Shown here one piece after another: positions 42,989 to 51,635 of a DNA stretch of 64,000 nt (within the stretch, counting starts at the first letter, position 1; the number at the start of each line of letters is the position of its first letter). Origin of the DNA: Taibaiella sp041660405 (GTDB lineage: Bacteria; Bacteroidota; Bacteroidia; Chitinophagales; Chitinophagaceae); assembly GCA_041660405.1 (NCBI GenBank), contig JBAZWL010000023.1, positions 9,968 to 73,967 on the forward strand, read 5' to 3'. The notes below the pieces were generated by a model. It was given only the letters and a program-made list of their open reading frames with translations. It did not search any database and had not been told where the DNA came from. The position numbers and the translations under genes are program-made.

Positions 42989-43300
42989 ATGGCTGCAATC
43001 AGTAGTGCACAACACCTTGCATTTTTGAAATTGGTTACGGAAGAACTAGCCAAAGCAGACCCTTGTGCACTAGCTGAAAGCCTGGAGCAGGAAGCGTTTA
43101 TTAAAAAGCATCTGAGTGATATGGAACAACTCCGTACGGATTATCTGTATCATTTAAAGGCTATACATGCGGTGATATATAAGTATGAAGCCGTCAGGAA
43201 GGAAGCACGTATTATGTTGCGTAAACGATTGGCCGCAAGTAAAAGGAAAACGATAAAGGAAGCTGCAATTTTAAATCATACCATAAGTAAAGCATCCTGA
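42989..43300 (+). CDS. small helical hypothetical protein in the SusCD operon
   Basis: A 103-residue protein without signal peptide. The sequence is alpha-helical and charged (ELAKADPCALAESLEQEAFIKKH, LYHLKAIHAVIYKYEAVRKEARIMLRKRL), ending in a basic tail. I recognise no family. It lies 37 bases after the DUF5689 gene and 16 bases before the metallophosphoesterase gene, so it is expressed with them. It is presumably cytoplasmic. Confidence 0.6.
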   Translation: MAAISSAQHLAFLKLVTEELAKADPCALAESLEQEAFIKKHLSDMEQLRTDYLYHLKAIHAVIYKYEAVRKEARIMLRKRLAASKRKTIKEAAILNHTISKAS

Positions 43301-43316
43301 ACATAAACAAACAATT

Positions 43317-44804
43317 ATGCAAAGAAGAAACTTCATTAAAAGTATTGGCCTGCTTTCTGCCGGACTCGGCGTTTCTGCCCCTGCCCTTTTTGCAGGTGAA
43401 AATCCGGAAGTAGAAGACTATTCATTTCGCAAGGTAAAAGGTAAGGTAACCTGCGATGGAAAGGGTGTTGAACATGTTACCGTAAGTGATGGCTTTTCCG
43501 TTACCCGCACCGATGCCAAGGGTAATTATACTCTGGATACCCATTACAATGCCCGCTTCATCTTCATGTCCATGCCGGCAGGTTATGAAATTCCGAATGA
43601 AAATGGTATTGCGAGGTTTTACAAACCGCTGCAATCTAAAACAAAAGTGCAACAGGCCGATTTTATATTGGAGCGTGCTGCACAGGATGATACCAAACAT
43701 ACTTTTGTAGTATGGGCTGATACCCAGATCAAGACTCATGAGGATGCGCAAAAACTATTAACGATATCTGCTCCGGACGCTAAAAAACATATTGATTCTT
43801 TAAAGGATAAAACGGTATTTGGTATCGGGTGCGGAGACCTTGTCTGGGATGAATTTGATCTGTTTAAAGATTATCGTGATGCTGTGGCTATAACAGGAAT
43901 TCCTTTCTGGCAGGTCATTGGCAATCATGATATGGATTATGAAGCCAGAACGGATGATGCATCTCAACAAAGTTTTGAAGCACAGTTCGGCCCATCTTAT
44001 TATTCTTTCAATAAAGGGAAAGTACACTATGTAGTACTGGATGATGTTTTCTTTATTGGAACGGGGCATAGATATATTGGTTATCTCACCGAAGCCCAAT
44101 TGAAATGGCTGGAGAAAGATCTTAAATATGTACCTCAAGGGAGTAGGGTAGTCGTGGCTTTGCACATTCCTACCAACACAGGTGACAAGCGCAGGAATAA
44201 AAAGAAAGAAGAAGAGATGGGAGGTGTAGTAACCAACAGGAAAGCACTTTATGAAATATTAAAGCCTTATAAAGTACAGATCGTTTCCGGCCATACACAT
44301 TGGAATGAAGTGTGGGAGAAAGATAACATTACGGAACATAACCTGGGTACAGTATGCGGTGCATGGTGGTCGGGGCCTATATGTGGTGATGGCACACCAA
44401 ACGGCTTCGGCGTTTTTGAAGTAGATGGTGATGATATAAGCTGGTACTATAAAGCTACGGGATATGAAAAGTCTCACCAGATAAGGTTATATAAGCCCGG
44501 GGCTGATTCAGAAAAGCCACAGGTCTTGATTGCCAACGTATGGAATTATGATAATAAATGGACGGTTGAATGGTTTGAAGATGGTATATCAAAAGGCACT
44601 ATGGAACAATATACCGGCTATGATCCATCTGCCACAGAATTGTATCTTGGAGCTGCTTTGCCTGTAGAGCGCAAATGGATAGAGCCCATTCTTACTGATC
44701 ATCTTTTTAGTGCTGTTCCATCAAAAGGAGCGAAGGAAATTAAAGTACGGGCTAAAGACCGGTTTGGAAATGTATATGAAGAGAGTATAAAATTGATTGC
44801 CTGA
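43317..44804 (+). CDS. exported metallophosphoesterase (MetallophosN, Metallophos and MetallophosC domains)
   Basis: A 495-residue calcineurin-like phosphoesterase. It begins with a Tat-type signal (MQRRNFIKSIGLLSAGLGVS), then a beta-sandwich MetallophosN domain (KVTCDGKGVEHVTVSDG) to about residue 120. The catalytic core has WADTQIKTHEDAQ (aspartate 135), GCGDLVWDEFD (aspartate 174), VIGNHDMDY (histidine 204), VALHIPTN (histidine 283) and SGHTHWNE (325-330). A C-terminal MetallophosC domain follows. The first motif reads D-T-Q instead of the usual D-x-H, so one metal ligand is changed. As last gene of the SusCD operon it probably releases phosphate from the imported or surface-bound substrate in the periplasm. 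A terminator follows. Confidence 0.92.
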   Translation: MQRRNFIKSIGLLSAGLGVSAPALFAGENPEVEDYSFRKVKGKVTCDGKGVEHVTVSDGFSVTRTDAKGNYTLDTHYNARFIFMSMPAGYEIPNENGIARFYKPLQSKTKVQQADFILERAAQDDTKHTFVVWADTQIKTHEDAQKLLTISAPDAKKHIDSLKDKTVFGIGCGDLVWDEFDLFKDYRDAVAITGIPFWQVIGNHDMDYEARTDDASQQSFEAQFGPSYYSFNKGKVHYVVLDDVFFIGTGHRYIGYLTEAQLKWLEKDLKYVPQGSRVVVALHIPTNTGDKRRNKKKEEEMGGVVTNRKALYEILKPYKVQIVSGHTHWNEVWEKDNITEHNLGTVCGAWWSGPICGDGTPNGFGVFEVDGDDISWYYKATGYEKSHQIRLYKPGADSEKPQVLIANVWNYDNKWTVEWFEDGISKGTMEQYTGYDPSATELYLGAALPVERKWIEPILTDHLFSAVPSKGAKEIKVRAKDRFGNVYEESIKLIA

Positions 44805-44836
44805 TAGCTTTCTTCAAAAAGCGATTGAACTTTATT

Positions 44837-44866
44837 AAAACTGCTCCAATGTGGCGCAGTTTTTTT
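44837..44866 (+). terminator. rho-independent terminator of the SusCD operon
   Basis: AAAACTGC pairs with GCAGTTTT, and the inner bases CCA and TGG extend the stem past one mismatch. A run of Ts follows. It lies 33 bases after the metallophosphoesterase stop. Confidence 0.85.
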
Positions 44867-45047
44867 ATTGGTATGAATTTCAACTTGTAGCATCCTTGTA
44901 CTGGGTTTTCTTTACTAGTTCTCAAACTGTTATGGTATAAATTGATAAAACTGTATCTGTATTGGTATTGTTATTTAGCTCAATTTTGTAATAAATATTC
45001 ATCTCGTAATAGATTGTTCTTAACCAATTAAACTTACCAGCTGGCAA

Positions 45048-45563
45048 ATGACAACAAAATGGTTCGATAGAAAATTTGATTTCAATTTTGGTATGGAGCG
45101 ATATGATTCTTTATATGAACGTCTGCAAAATGCTCCTTTAAAGTATAAGAAAGAAGTTCTGGATTTGCCAGGAAAAATATTGCAAATAAAGCCGGAAGAT
45201 AAATGGTCAATTAAAGAAAATATTGGCCACTTATTATTGCTTGAACCCTTGTGGTACATACGACTCAGGGAAATAAAGGAAGGGAAGCCTGAAATGTCTC
45301 CTGCTGATTTAAACAATACGGCAACGCATGAATCCTCTTTTAATGACATGGTGATTCAGACACTGATTGAGCATTTTACAAAGACGAGAAATAAAACAAT
45401 AAGCTTGCTAAATGGGTTAAAGCCTGAAGAGTTTTCTTTACTCAGTACACATCCACGCTTACAGAAACCTATGCGTATAATAGACATGATGCATTTTGTA
45501 GCCGAACACGACGATCATCATTTACATACAATCCGAACAATTATTAAAAACCACAGTATATGA
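45048..45563 (+). CDS. DinB-family protein
   Basis: A 171-residue four-helix-bundle protein of the DinB/YfiT group. It has KWSIKENIGHLLLLEPLWYIR near residue 50 and FVAEHDDHHLHTIRTI at the end, whose histidines form the usual metal site (one from the second helix, two from the last). DinB-like proteins include thiol-dependent S-transferases and proteins of unknown activity, and I cannot choose. Its stop overlaps the start of the aminotransferase gene as ATGA, so the two are coupled, though no biochemical link is obvious. Confidence 0.88.
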   Translation: MTTKWFDRKFDFNFGMERYDSLYERLQNAPLKYKKEVLDLPGKILQIKPEDKWSIKENIGHLLLLEPLWYIRLREIKEGKPEMSPADLNNTATHESSFNDMVIQTLIEHFTKTRNKTISLLNGLKPEEFSLLSTHPRLQKPMRIIDMMHFVAEHDDHHLHTIRTIIKNHSI

Positions 45564-46639
45564 ATTCAACCACATCAATCCCTGTAGTAAGAACTAAACA
45601 CAGCAAGCTTGCTGAATATGATTTTTCCAATATCGTTTTTGGTACAAACCCAACGGATCATATTTTTTTAGCGGAGTTCAAAGATGGTGAGTGGGGTAAT
45701 CCCAGAATTGAACCTTTCAGGGATTTAACACTTAGCCCAATGGCGCTGTGTTTGCATTATGGTCAAACGGTATTCGAAGGATTCAAAGCATATAAACTGG
45801 CTGATGGAAATATTAGTATTTTTCGCCCCTACAAACATCACTCCAGGTTAAATAAATCCCTGGATCGTATGTGTATGCCACATATTCCGGAAGCTTTATT
45901 TATAGATGCCATGCATAGCCTGGTAGCGCTGGAGCAAGGCTGGGTGCCAGACAGGCCTGATGCTTCCTTATATCTCCGCCCATTTGTTATTGCTACGGAA
46001 CCGCGTTTGGGAGTAAAGGTTTCGGATGAATATACTTTCGGTATTATCGCCATGCCTATGGCAAATTATTACGACACTAATCTTAAAGTAAAAGTAGAAA
46101 CGGAATTTGTAAGGGCAGTAGAAGGTGGAACCGGTGCTGCTAAATGTGGGGGGAATTATGGTGCTGCATTTTACCCTACGCAAAAAGCTAAAGAACAAGG
46201 TTTTGATCAGGTATTATGGACCGATGGAAAACACAATGAATACATTGAAGAATCTGGAACAATGAACGTGGTATTTATTATAAATGGCGCATTAGTCACA
46301 CCCCCGCTATCAGGAAGTATATTGGATGGTGTTACCAGAGATTCTATTCTCACATTGGCAAAAGATGCAGGAATAACGATTGAAGAAAGGAAAATCAGTT
46401 ATAAAGAACTGGAAACTGCATTTCAATCCGGCAAAAGAATTGAAGCTTTTGGTGTGGGAACGGCTGCAGTAATTTCACCTATTGAAATGATAGGCATTAA
46501 TGGGAATGAATATTACCCTGATGTTTCTGAACATGCTGTTTTATATCAGTTAAAAACATCATTACAGCATATAAGAAAAGGTATTGTTGAAGATAAATAT
46601 TCCTGGAATTATATTATCAATACTAACGGAGCGGATTAA
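45560..46639 (+). CDS. ilvE: branched-chain amino acid aminotransferase
   Basis: A PLP-dependent class IV aminotransferase of 359 residues, which interconverts leucine, isoleucine and valine with their 2-oxo acids using glutamate/2-oxoglutarate. Landmarks are LCLHYGQTVFEGFKAYK, RLNKSLDRMCMP, the PLP lysine 195 in GGTGAAKCGGNYGAAF, EESGTMNVVFI and SGSILDGVTRDSILTLAKD. The tail FGVGTAAVISPIEMI is the usual family end. This is the long (BCAT-type, eukaryote-like) form. It begins inside the end of the DinB gene by a 4-base overlap and is followed by a converging gene, so it ends the transcript. Confidence 0.94.
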   Translation: MNSTTSIPVVRTKHSKLAEYDFSNIVFGTNPTDHIFLAEFKDGEWGNPRIEPFRDLTLSPMALCLHYGQTVFEGFKAYKLADGNISIFRPYKHHSRLNKSLDRMCMPHIPEALFIDAMHSLVALEQGWVPDRPDASLYLRPFVIATEPRLGVKVSDEYTFGIIAMPMANYYDTNLKVKVETEFVRAVEGGTGAAKCGGNYGAAFYPTQKAKEQGFDQVLWTDGKHNEYIEESGTMNVVFIINGALVTPPLSGSILDGVTRDSILTLAKDAGITIEERKISYKELETAFQSGKRIEAFGVGTAAVISPIEMIGINGNEYYPDVSEHAVLYQLKTSLQHIRKGIVEDKYSWNYIINTNGAD

Positions 46640-46688
46640 AATAATTACAGGGCACAAGATTTCGGTTATGAACCCGGAAAAATGATTA

Positions 46689-47474
46689 TTAGGAATTTGC
46701 TTGTCGGTTAATACCAAATCGTCTCAATTGTATGCGATCATATTCCTTTTCGTAATCAGGGTTTTCTGTTTTTAATAATCTATCCCAAAACCTGAAATAG
46801 AGACTATAATTCCCTTTAAACTTGCTGTGATGCATATTGTGATAAATAGAAGTATTCAGTATTTTAAACAGGAATGAATGTCGGAACCATTTTGGTGCAA
46901 CTTCATAACCCAGATGTCCGTAAACATTTATAATAAAGCTGGCAACTGTAAAAAGGATGATAGTAATGGAATGCATCGGTAAGATAAATACAAGTAACAA
47001 TAGTACAGCACTTTCGGTACATGCTTCTAAAAAATGAAACGAGTAAGAAGTCCACGGAGAAGGATTTGTCGATTTATGATGAACAAGGTGGGTATATTTA
47101 AAAATGTTTTTGTGATGTAGCAAGCGATGCATCCAATAAAAGTAAGTATCATGAATGATAAGGCCGATTAACAGACTTAATGGTACCCACCATAATGGAT
47201 AATCTTGTGGTTGATCATAGATTAATGTATACTGTTTCAGCGGGGAGAAGAGCACAATCAATGCTATAAAAGTGAAGACCACTGTAGTCTGCATAGAGTG
47301 CAATATTTCCCTGATAAAATCACCAGACCTGGCAGTCTTGCTTTGTATTTTCGATTTGCCAAAACGAACAGGCAATAATTTGTAAAACAGCAAAAAGGGA
47401 ATGCCGGCAATAATGAAATATCTGATTGTAGTGGTGCCCAAAATTTGCATTGCGGCTTCCAATAAATGTCGCAT
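46689..47474 (-). CDS. fatty acid hydroxylase / sterol desaturase family membrane protein
   Basis: A 261-residue membrane protein with four to five hydrophobic helices. The diiron histidine boxes are HDTYFYWMHRLLHH (H-x3-4-H plus HH), HLVHHKS and HNMHH. I start at the ATG giving MRHLLEAAMQIL, two codons inside a GTG-initiated frame. Proteins of this family hydroxylate or desaturate lipids using O2. Which lipid is acted on is unknown; in this phylum, fatty acids or carotenoids are common substrates. It stands alone, between the converging aminotransferase gene and a small secreted protein gene, and has no operon partners that would narrow the function. Confidence 0.88.
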   Translation of the reverse strand: MRHLLEAAMQILGTTTIRYFIIAGIPFLLFYKLLPVRFGKSKIQSKTARSGDFIREILHSMQTTVVFTFIALIVLFSPLKQYTLIYDQPQDYPLWWVPLSLLIGLIIHDTYFYWMHRLLHHKNIFKYTHLVHHKSTNPSPWTSYSFHFLEACTESAVLLLLVFILPMHSITIILFTVASFIINVYGHLGYEVAPKWFRHSFLFKILNTSIYHNMHHSKFKGNYSLYFRFWDRLLKTENPDYEKEYDRIQLRRFGINRQANS

Positions 47475-47593
47475 ATTCACTTTCGTTTTAGGTTATGAAA
47501 CGGTTGAGTAAAGTTATCTTGAATTAAATTTTCTTGCTGAAAAGGAATTCTTAAGACCTTCAATTGATAATGGATAAACTTGAATCCAGTAAT

Positions 47594-47627
47594 ATAAAGT
47601 TGAAGCCAAAACCGGCTTCAACTTTAT
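47594..47627. terminator. perfect 14-base-pair hairpin after the small secreted protein gene
   Basis: ATAAAGTTGAAGCC pairs without mismatch with GGCTTCAACTTTAT around AAAACC. It lies 7 bases after the stop of the minus-strand gene starting at 47862. There is no long T tract, but the AT-rich base of the stem makes it a plausible terminator in both directions. Confidence 0.6.
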
Positions 47628-47634
47628 AAGGTAA

Positions 47635-47862
47635 TTATCTTAGTACGACTACTTTTCGAGGTCTAACTACAGGTCTTGTAGCAACTACTACTGGTGCCCG
47701 ATGCACTACTACTGCTCGCTGCGGGGCTACTGCTATTACTTTTGGACAAGGTTTTATAACTACAGTTTTTCTTACGGGACGACGTACTACTACAGTTTGC
47801 GCCGTTACATCTGAATAAGTAAACAGTAAGGCTACCACTATCGGGATGATTATCTTTTTCAT
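47635..47862 (-). CDS. small secreted basic protein, VVxRP-rich
   Basis: A 75-residue protein with a signal peptide (MKKIIIPIVVALLFTYSDVTA). The mature part is almost only valine, arginine, lysine, proline and alanine (VVVRRPVRKTVVIKPCPKV, VVVHRAPVVVATRPVVRPRK) and has one cysteine. Such low-complexity basic proteins could bind nucleic acid, polyanions or the envelope; this is only guesswork, and no family is recognised. It sits with two Spy-like genes in what looks like a stress or envelope cluster, and ends just before a strong hairpin. Confidence 0.65.
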   Translation of the reverse strand: MKKIIIPIVVALLFTYSDVTAQTVVVRRPVRKTVVIKPCPKVIAVAPQRAVVVHRAPVVVATRPVVRPRKVVVLR

Positions 47863-47892
47863 ACTTTAAATTATTTTGATTAAGAAATATTG

Positions 47893-48279
47893 TTATTGAG
47901 CATCAGATTTCAATTTACTCATAAAGGCTTTTCGATTTTCTTTTTTGTGCTCTTTAAACATTTTGAATTGTTCATCATTCAACACTGTTTTCAAAGAAGC
48001 ATCCCTTCTTTTATCCAGCTCCTTCATTTTAGAAAGTTTAGCTGACCGGGAGGTTTCCGACTCCTTGATTTTAATTGCTGCGGATGAAAAATCCTGGTTG
48101 ATGGAATTGACCTTTTGATATTGTGCATCGGAAAGGTTTAACTGTGTCTTCATTTTGTCAGTCATAGCTTTAACGGTTTCGCCGGGGGCTGTACTTTGCG
48201 CAAACATAGAAAAGCTGCATAGCATCAGAAAAGACATGAAGAAAGTGATCATTGTACTTTTGATTTTTCGTTTTAACAT
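47893..48279 (-). CDS. small periplasmic Spy/CpxP-like protein
   Basis: A 128-residue exported protein with signal segment ITFFMSFLMLCSFSMFAQ. The mature part is helical with LNLSDAQYQKVNSINQDFSS (the LTxxQ-like position of the Spy/CpxP fold) and KMKELDKRRDASLKTVLNDEQFKMFKEHKKENRK. It resembles small Bacteroidota proteins that are distantly related to Spy and may act as envelope chaperones or metal-stress sensors. The next gene upstream encodes a similar protein, so a duplication is likely. It is probably induced by envelope stress, though no regulator site was found. Confidence 0.7.
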   Translation of the reverse strand: MLKRKIKSTMITFFMSFLMLCSFSMFAQSTAPGETVKAMTDKMKTQLNLSDAQYQKVNSINQDFSSAAIKIKESETSRSAKLSKMKELDKRRDASLKTVLNDEQFKMFKEHKKENRKAFMSKLKSDAQ

Positions 48280-48405
48280 CGTTGTTGTTTTTAAAAATGA
48301 ATAAATGAATAAGAACTGAATTAAGAACGCTTAAATCGTGTTATGTTTAAAGCTTGAGAATGAAACGGACAAAACCTTAGATGAACAGTACAACAGGCAA
48401 TAAAT

Positions 48406-48786
48406 TTATTCTTTAAGCCAGGCTGCTACCAAGGCTTGCCGCTCTTTTTTATTTGCTATAAAAACTTGCATTTGTTGTGACGTAAATACCTTGCTCAGTG
48501 CCTTTTCCCTTTCATTCGCTATTACTTTTACTGCTTGGAGCTTAACCATTTTATCCTTATCACTTGTGATTATGGGTTTTATTTTCTCGCTGAATTGTTG
48601 GTTGATATGTAATACCTCACTAGTTTGACTATCAGTAAGATTAAACTTGTGTTGCATATGCTTTGTAAACATTTCTACCTTATTATTTGGTAGCAGAAAT
48701 TGTGAACCTTGTTGAGCACCGGCTTGAGCGCCAATACTAAGTGCAAAAAGGATGAAAAGCATTCGTACTAATGTGAACTGTCTCAT
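48406..48786 (-). CDS. small periplasmic Spy/CpxP-like protein, second copy
   Basis: A 126-residue exported protein with signal MLFILFALSIGAQAGAQQ. It has the same pattern as its neighbour: FNLTDSQTSEVLHINQQFSEKI, then KDKMVKLQAVKVIANEREKALSKVFTSQQMQVFIANKKERQA. The two share order of motifs rather than long identity. About 120 bases separate them. Function as for the neighbour is inferred, not shown. Confidence 0.68.
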   Translation of the reverse strand: MRQFTLVRMLFILFALSIGAQAGAQQGSQFLLPNNKVEMFTKHMQHKFNLTDSQTSEVLHINQQFSEKIKPIITSDKDKMVKLQAVKVIANEREKALSKVFTSQQMQVFIANKKERQALVAAWLKE

Positions 48787-48818
48787 TTTTTGTCAATTAA
48801 ACTTTTTTAGAAATTATG

Positions 48819-49583
48819 TTACAGGATAATGGTGTAAGTAGTTCCGTTGAGCAACAATGTGGCAGTACCATTACCATTAAAAGTAATGCTACCGATATAA
48901 GTATAATTATTGCTGCCTGATGAAGCATTAATAGAAACAGAAGCGGAGCCACTTGTAATAGTGTGAGTCGATTTATTGACAGTAAGGCTGTTCAGTGTAT
49001 AGTTAATGACACTTGTAAAGGAACGCATATTACGTACTTTGGAATGTTGACTACCATTACGCTGATAACTTCCGTTAAATATGGCAAATGTTGATGAGGG
49101 TGAAAGTCCTGTAATTGACCAACTACTTGTTGCGCTGTCGTCACTGGACATACGTGGCGTTTCATACGTGCCATTCATGTCAAAGTTGTATACAAAGCTT
49201 TGGTGGTTACCGGCTTCGTCGCAATTAAGTTGATAATTTCTGTTGATGGTGTAATTATGTGAGTAACTACCTGTATTGCCAGAAGATGAGTAAGTATTAC
49301 TATACAGATGGCCGCATTCAAGAGAAGATGTTGTAACGTAAATCCCGGCCCCTGCAGCATATGCTGATGATTCAGTGACTGAAGCAGTTAGGCCATAAGT
49401 AGAATTAACCAGGGAACTCTCAATTGCATCTGCAGCATCCTCCTGGGTTACTTCTGCCTGAGTCGTTGCTTCATCTTTTTTGCAGGATGAAAGGGTAATT
49501 CCTGCAATTAAAGTGATGGCTAAAAAACATTTGGAGGCGAATGCTTTTGCATTAATGTTAGTAACATTTTGTGTCTTTGTCAT
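48819..49583 (-). CDS. lipoprotein of unknown function
   Basis: A 254-residue lipoprotein with signal CFLAITLIAGITLSSCKK; the cysteine at about residue 34 is the lipidation site. The mature part is serine, threonine and asparagine rich beta-sequence (YSNTYSSSGNTGSYSHNYTINRN, SGSASVSINASSGSNNYTYIGSITFNGNG) with no catalytic motif I know. Residues 45-80 (EEDAADAIESSLVNS-type region) start a conserved-looking helix. It lies 32 bases upstream of the second Spy-like gene on the same strand, so it may be cotranscribed with it. Confidence 0.72.
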   Translation of the reverse strand: MTKTQNVTNINAKAFASKCFLAITLIAGITLSSCKKDEATTQAEVTQEDAADAIESSLVNSTYGLTASVTESSAYAAGAGIYVTTSSLECGHLYSNTYSSSGNTGSYSHNYTINRNYQLNCDEAGNHQSFVYNFDMNGTYETPRMSSDDSATSSWSITGLSPSSTFAIFNGSYQRNGSQHSKVRNMRSFTSVINYTLNSLTVNKSTHTITSGSASVSINASSGSNNYTYIGSITFNGNGTATLLLNGTTYTIIL

Positions 49584-49688
49584 AATATTTGAGTTTTATT
49601 TTGTGAACAATACTCAAATGTATCATGACTTAAACGCTAGTACCGACACAAATCCAATGAAAGGGACAAAGTCATCGATGAATGGGCA

Positions 49689-50453
49689 TTACCCCTCCAT
49701 CCACTTTAAAAATTCAGGAGCACGTACCTTGCTGATAATTATATTTTCAGGTACCTCACAGGAAAGACGAACTGCAAGCCTTCTCGTAAAAAAATGTTCT
49801 ACAGTTTGAATGATGTCACGGTTAATAATAAACTGCCTGTTTGCCTTAAAGAACTGCTGTGGATTGAGCTGCAATTCAAGATCTTCCAGTATTTGCGAAA
49901 GATAATATTTTTCATGCTGTCTTGTGTAAAGGCTTACTATACCGGCTGCTGAATAAATGAACTTTATATCTGCAGTTTTCACGGGGATGATTTTATTCTG
50001 AAAATGAACCAGCAACGCAGATTTATAATTGCTGTTAACTTGCTGTAATAAGGATGCAATTTGTTTGCCGTATTTTGCTTCACTACCTGAAAAGAAATCT
50101 TTTAACCGGTCATACTTTTCAATGGCCGATTTAAGTTTCTGCTCTTCTATTGGTTTTAATAAATAATCAATACTATTGGCTTCAAAAGCAGTAATGGCAT
50201 AGTGGTCAAAGGCTGTACAGAATATAACAGGAACATTGATATTGATAGCTTTAAAAATTTCAAAGCTTAAGCCATCTGCAAGCTGTATATCAGAAAGAAT
50301 AAGGTCAGGCGTAGGATTCTCAGCCAGCCATTTGATAGCAATTTTTACGGATGCGATAGTGTGAATTACCTGTATGTCGGCCTTGATGTTTTCGACCATC
50401 AGCTTTAATTCTTTAGCAACCTTTACCTCATCTTCAATAATTAAAATGTTCAT
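49689..50453 (-). CDS. LytTR-family response regulator
   Basis: A 254-residue regulator with receiver domain (aspartate 55 in LILSDIQLADG, with FCTAFDHYAITAFEANSIDYLLKPI) and a C-terminal LytTR DNA-binding domain (NKIIPVKTADIKFIYSAAGIVSLYTR, LNPQQFFKANRQFIIN). It is the partner of the kinase gene immediately upstream, whose TGA overlaps its ATG (ATGA). Targets are unknown; the lipoprotein and Spy-like genes downstream on the same strand are candidates. It resembles the AgrA/LytR type that controls surface and secretion genes. Confidence 0.93.
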   Translation of the reverse strand: MNILIIEDEVKVAKELKLMVENIKADIQVIHTIASVKIAIKWLAENPTPDLILSDIQLADGLSFEIFKAININVPVIFCTAFDHYAITAFEANSIDYLLKPIEEQKLKSAIEKYDRLKDFFSGSEAKYGKQIASLLQQVNSNYKSALLVHFQNKIIPVKTADIKFIYSAAGIVSLYTRQHEKYYLSQILEDLELQLNPQQFFKANRQFIINRDIIQTVEHFFTRRLAVRLSCEVPENIIISKVRAPEFLKWMEG

Positions 50454-51448
50454 GCTGAAATCAATGGTATTTTAACTGTATAAAAGAAGTTATCTTTAGC
50501 TACATCTATATCTTGTCCTGATAGCAATAAATATCGCTCTCTTATATTTCTAAGACCTGTTCCTGTGCTTTCTTCAACCGAAATCTTAGGCTGAAAATTG
50601 TTCCGTATTACAAGCATACTTTTATGCTCATCTATAGAAATGGTGATAGCTAAAGGTTCTTCCACTGAAATAATATTATGTTTTATCGCATTTTCAATTA
50701 ATATCTGAAGACTTACAGGCGGTAGTTTCGCATTAAGGAAGCGATCTTGAACGTCTACATTTATAACCATTGCATCTTCAAACCGTTCCTTCAAAATATG
50801 AATATAAGATCGTGTAAACTCAAGTTCGTGGCCAAGTGTAGCCAGGTTGGTTTGATTGTTATTCAGAAGATAGCGGAACACATTACTTAACTGCAGTACA
50901 TAGTCTTTTGTAGTTTTATCGGTAGCAATGCTTCTAAGCGTATTTAAAGCATTGAATAAGAAATGTGGGCTTATCTGCTGTTGGAGGGCATATAACTTTG
51001 CCTCCAGGTTTTCTTTTTTGATGCGCTCACTCTCCTGTTTCATCCTGTTTGCTTCACCCGAAATATATAACAGGTAGGTTATAAAGAATTGGAAGCCAGA
51101 GACCAATAAACCTCTGATTATCATAATGACCACCTTTCTCCTTTCAGGCATATTTGTTACAGAATGAATCAGCAACCTATCCGTAAAATATGAAGAGCCA
51201 TAATAAACAGCTACTGATAACAACATGCCGCCACTTAAGCAGATTATTGCTTTATGCCAGGCTTTTTTAATTGACTTTTTCTGAATGACCAATTGAATAA
51301 ACAGCCAACAAAAAAAAGAATAGGCAAATGATACGATAGCATTCTCACCGCTGGGCACATACCCAACCCGGAAAGGTCTTGGAAAAAAGATGAGCAGCGA
51401 TATAAATAAAGAAAGGGCCAGGCCCGTGATAATATTATACTTCTTCAT
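50450..51448 (-). CDS. sensor histidine kinase, LytS-like
   Basis: A 332-residue membrane kinase. Four hydrophobic segments lie in the first 130 residues (LSLFISLLIFFPRP, AYSFFCWLFIQLVI, AIICLSGGMLLSVAVYYG, GLLVSGFQFFITYLLYI). The His_kinase domain follows with histidine 162 in QQQISPHFLFNALNTLRSI, and HATPase motifs LIENAIKHNI and STGTGLRNIRERY. The region before the catalytic core is a coiled linker. It phosphorylates the LytTR regulator coupled to it. The stimulus is sensed in or near the membrane and cannot be told from the sequence. Confidence 0.92.
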   Translation of the reverse strand: MKKYNIITGLALSLFISLLIFFPRPFRVGYVPSGENAIVSFAYSFFCWLFIQLVIQKKSIKKAWHKAIICLSGGMLLSVAVYYGSSYFTDRLLIHSVTNMPERRKVVIMIIRGLLVSGFQFFITYLLYISGEANRMKQESERIKKENLEAKLYALQQQISPHFLFNALNTLRSIATDKTTKDYVLQLSNVFRYLLNNNQTNLATLGHELEFTRSYIHILKERFEDAMVINVDVQDRFLNAKLPPVSLQILIENAIKHNIISVEEPLAITISIDEHKSMLVIRNNFQPKISVEESTGTGLRNIRERYLLLSGQDIDVAKDNFFYTVKIPLISA

Positions 51449-51566
51449 GGATATTCATGTAAAGCAATTGAAAAAGCAATTTATTCCAAATTACATATTC
51501 TACAGAGTTTAAGCAACAAATTCTTCATGAAACGGACAAAATGAGGTATGAAAAAATTAGGCTATA

Positions 51567-51607
51567 AACAATAATGCAGTGACTGTTAAAGTCACCGCAT
51601 TATTGTT
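51567..51607 (-). terminator. long hairpin after the SprB-repeat T9SS gene
   Basis: An 18-base stem: AACAATAATGCAGTGACT pairs with AGTCACCGCATTATTGTT around GTTAA, fully paired on the minus strand with one G-U wobble. It lies about 30 bases after the stop of the gene starting at 54224. A T-rich stretch follows on that strand. Confidence 0.7.
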
Positions 51608-51635
51608 TGTTTATTACAAGCCGTACCCTGAAAGA

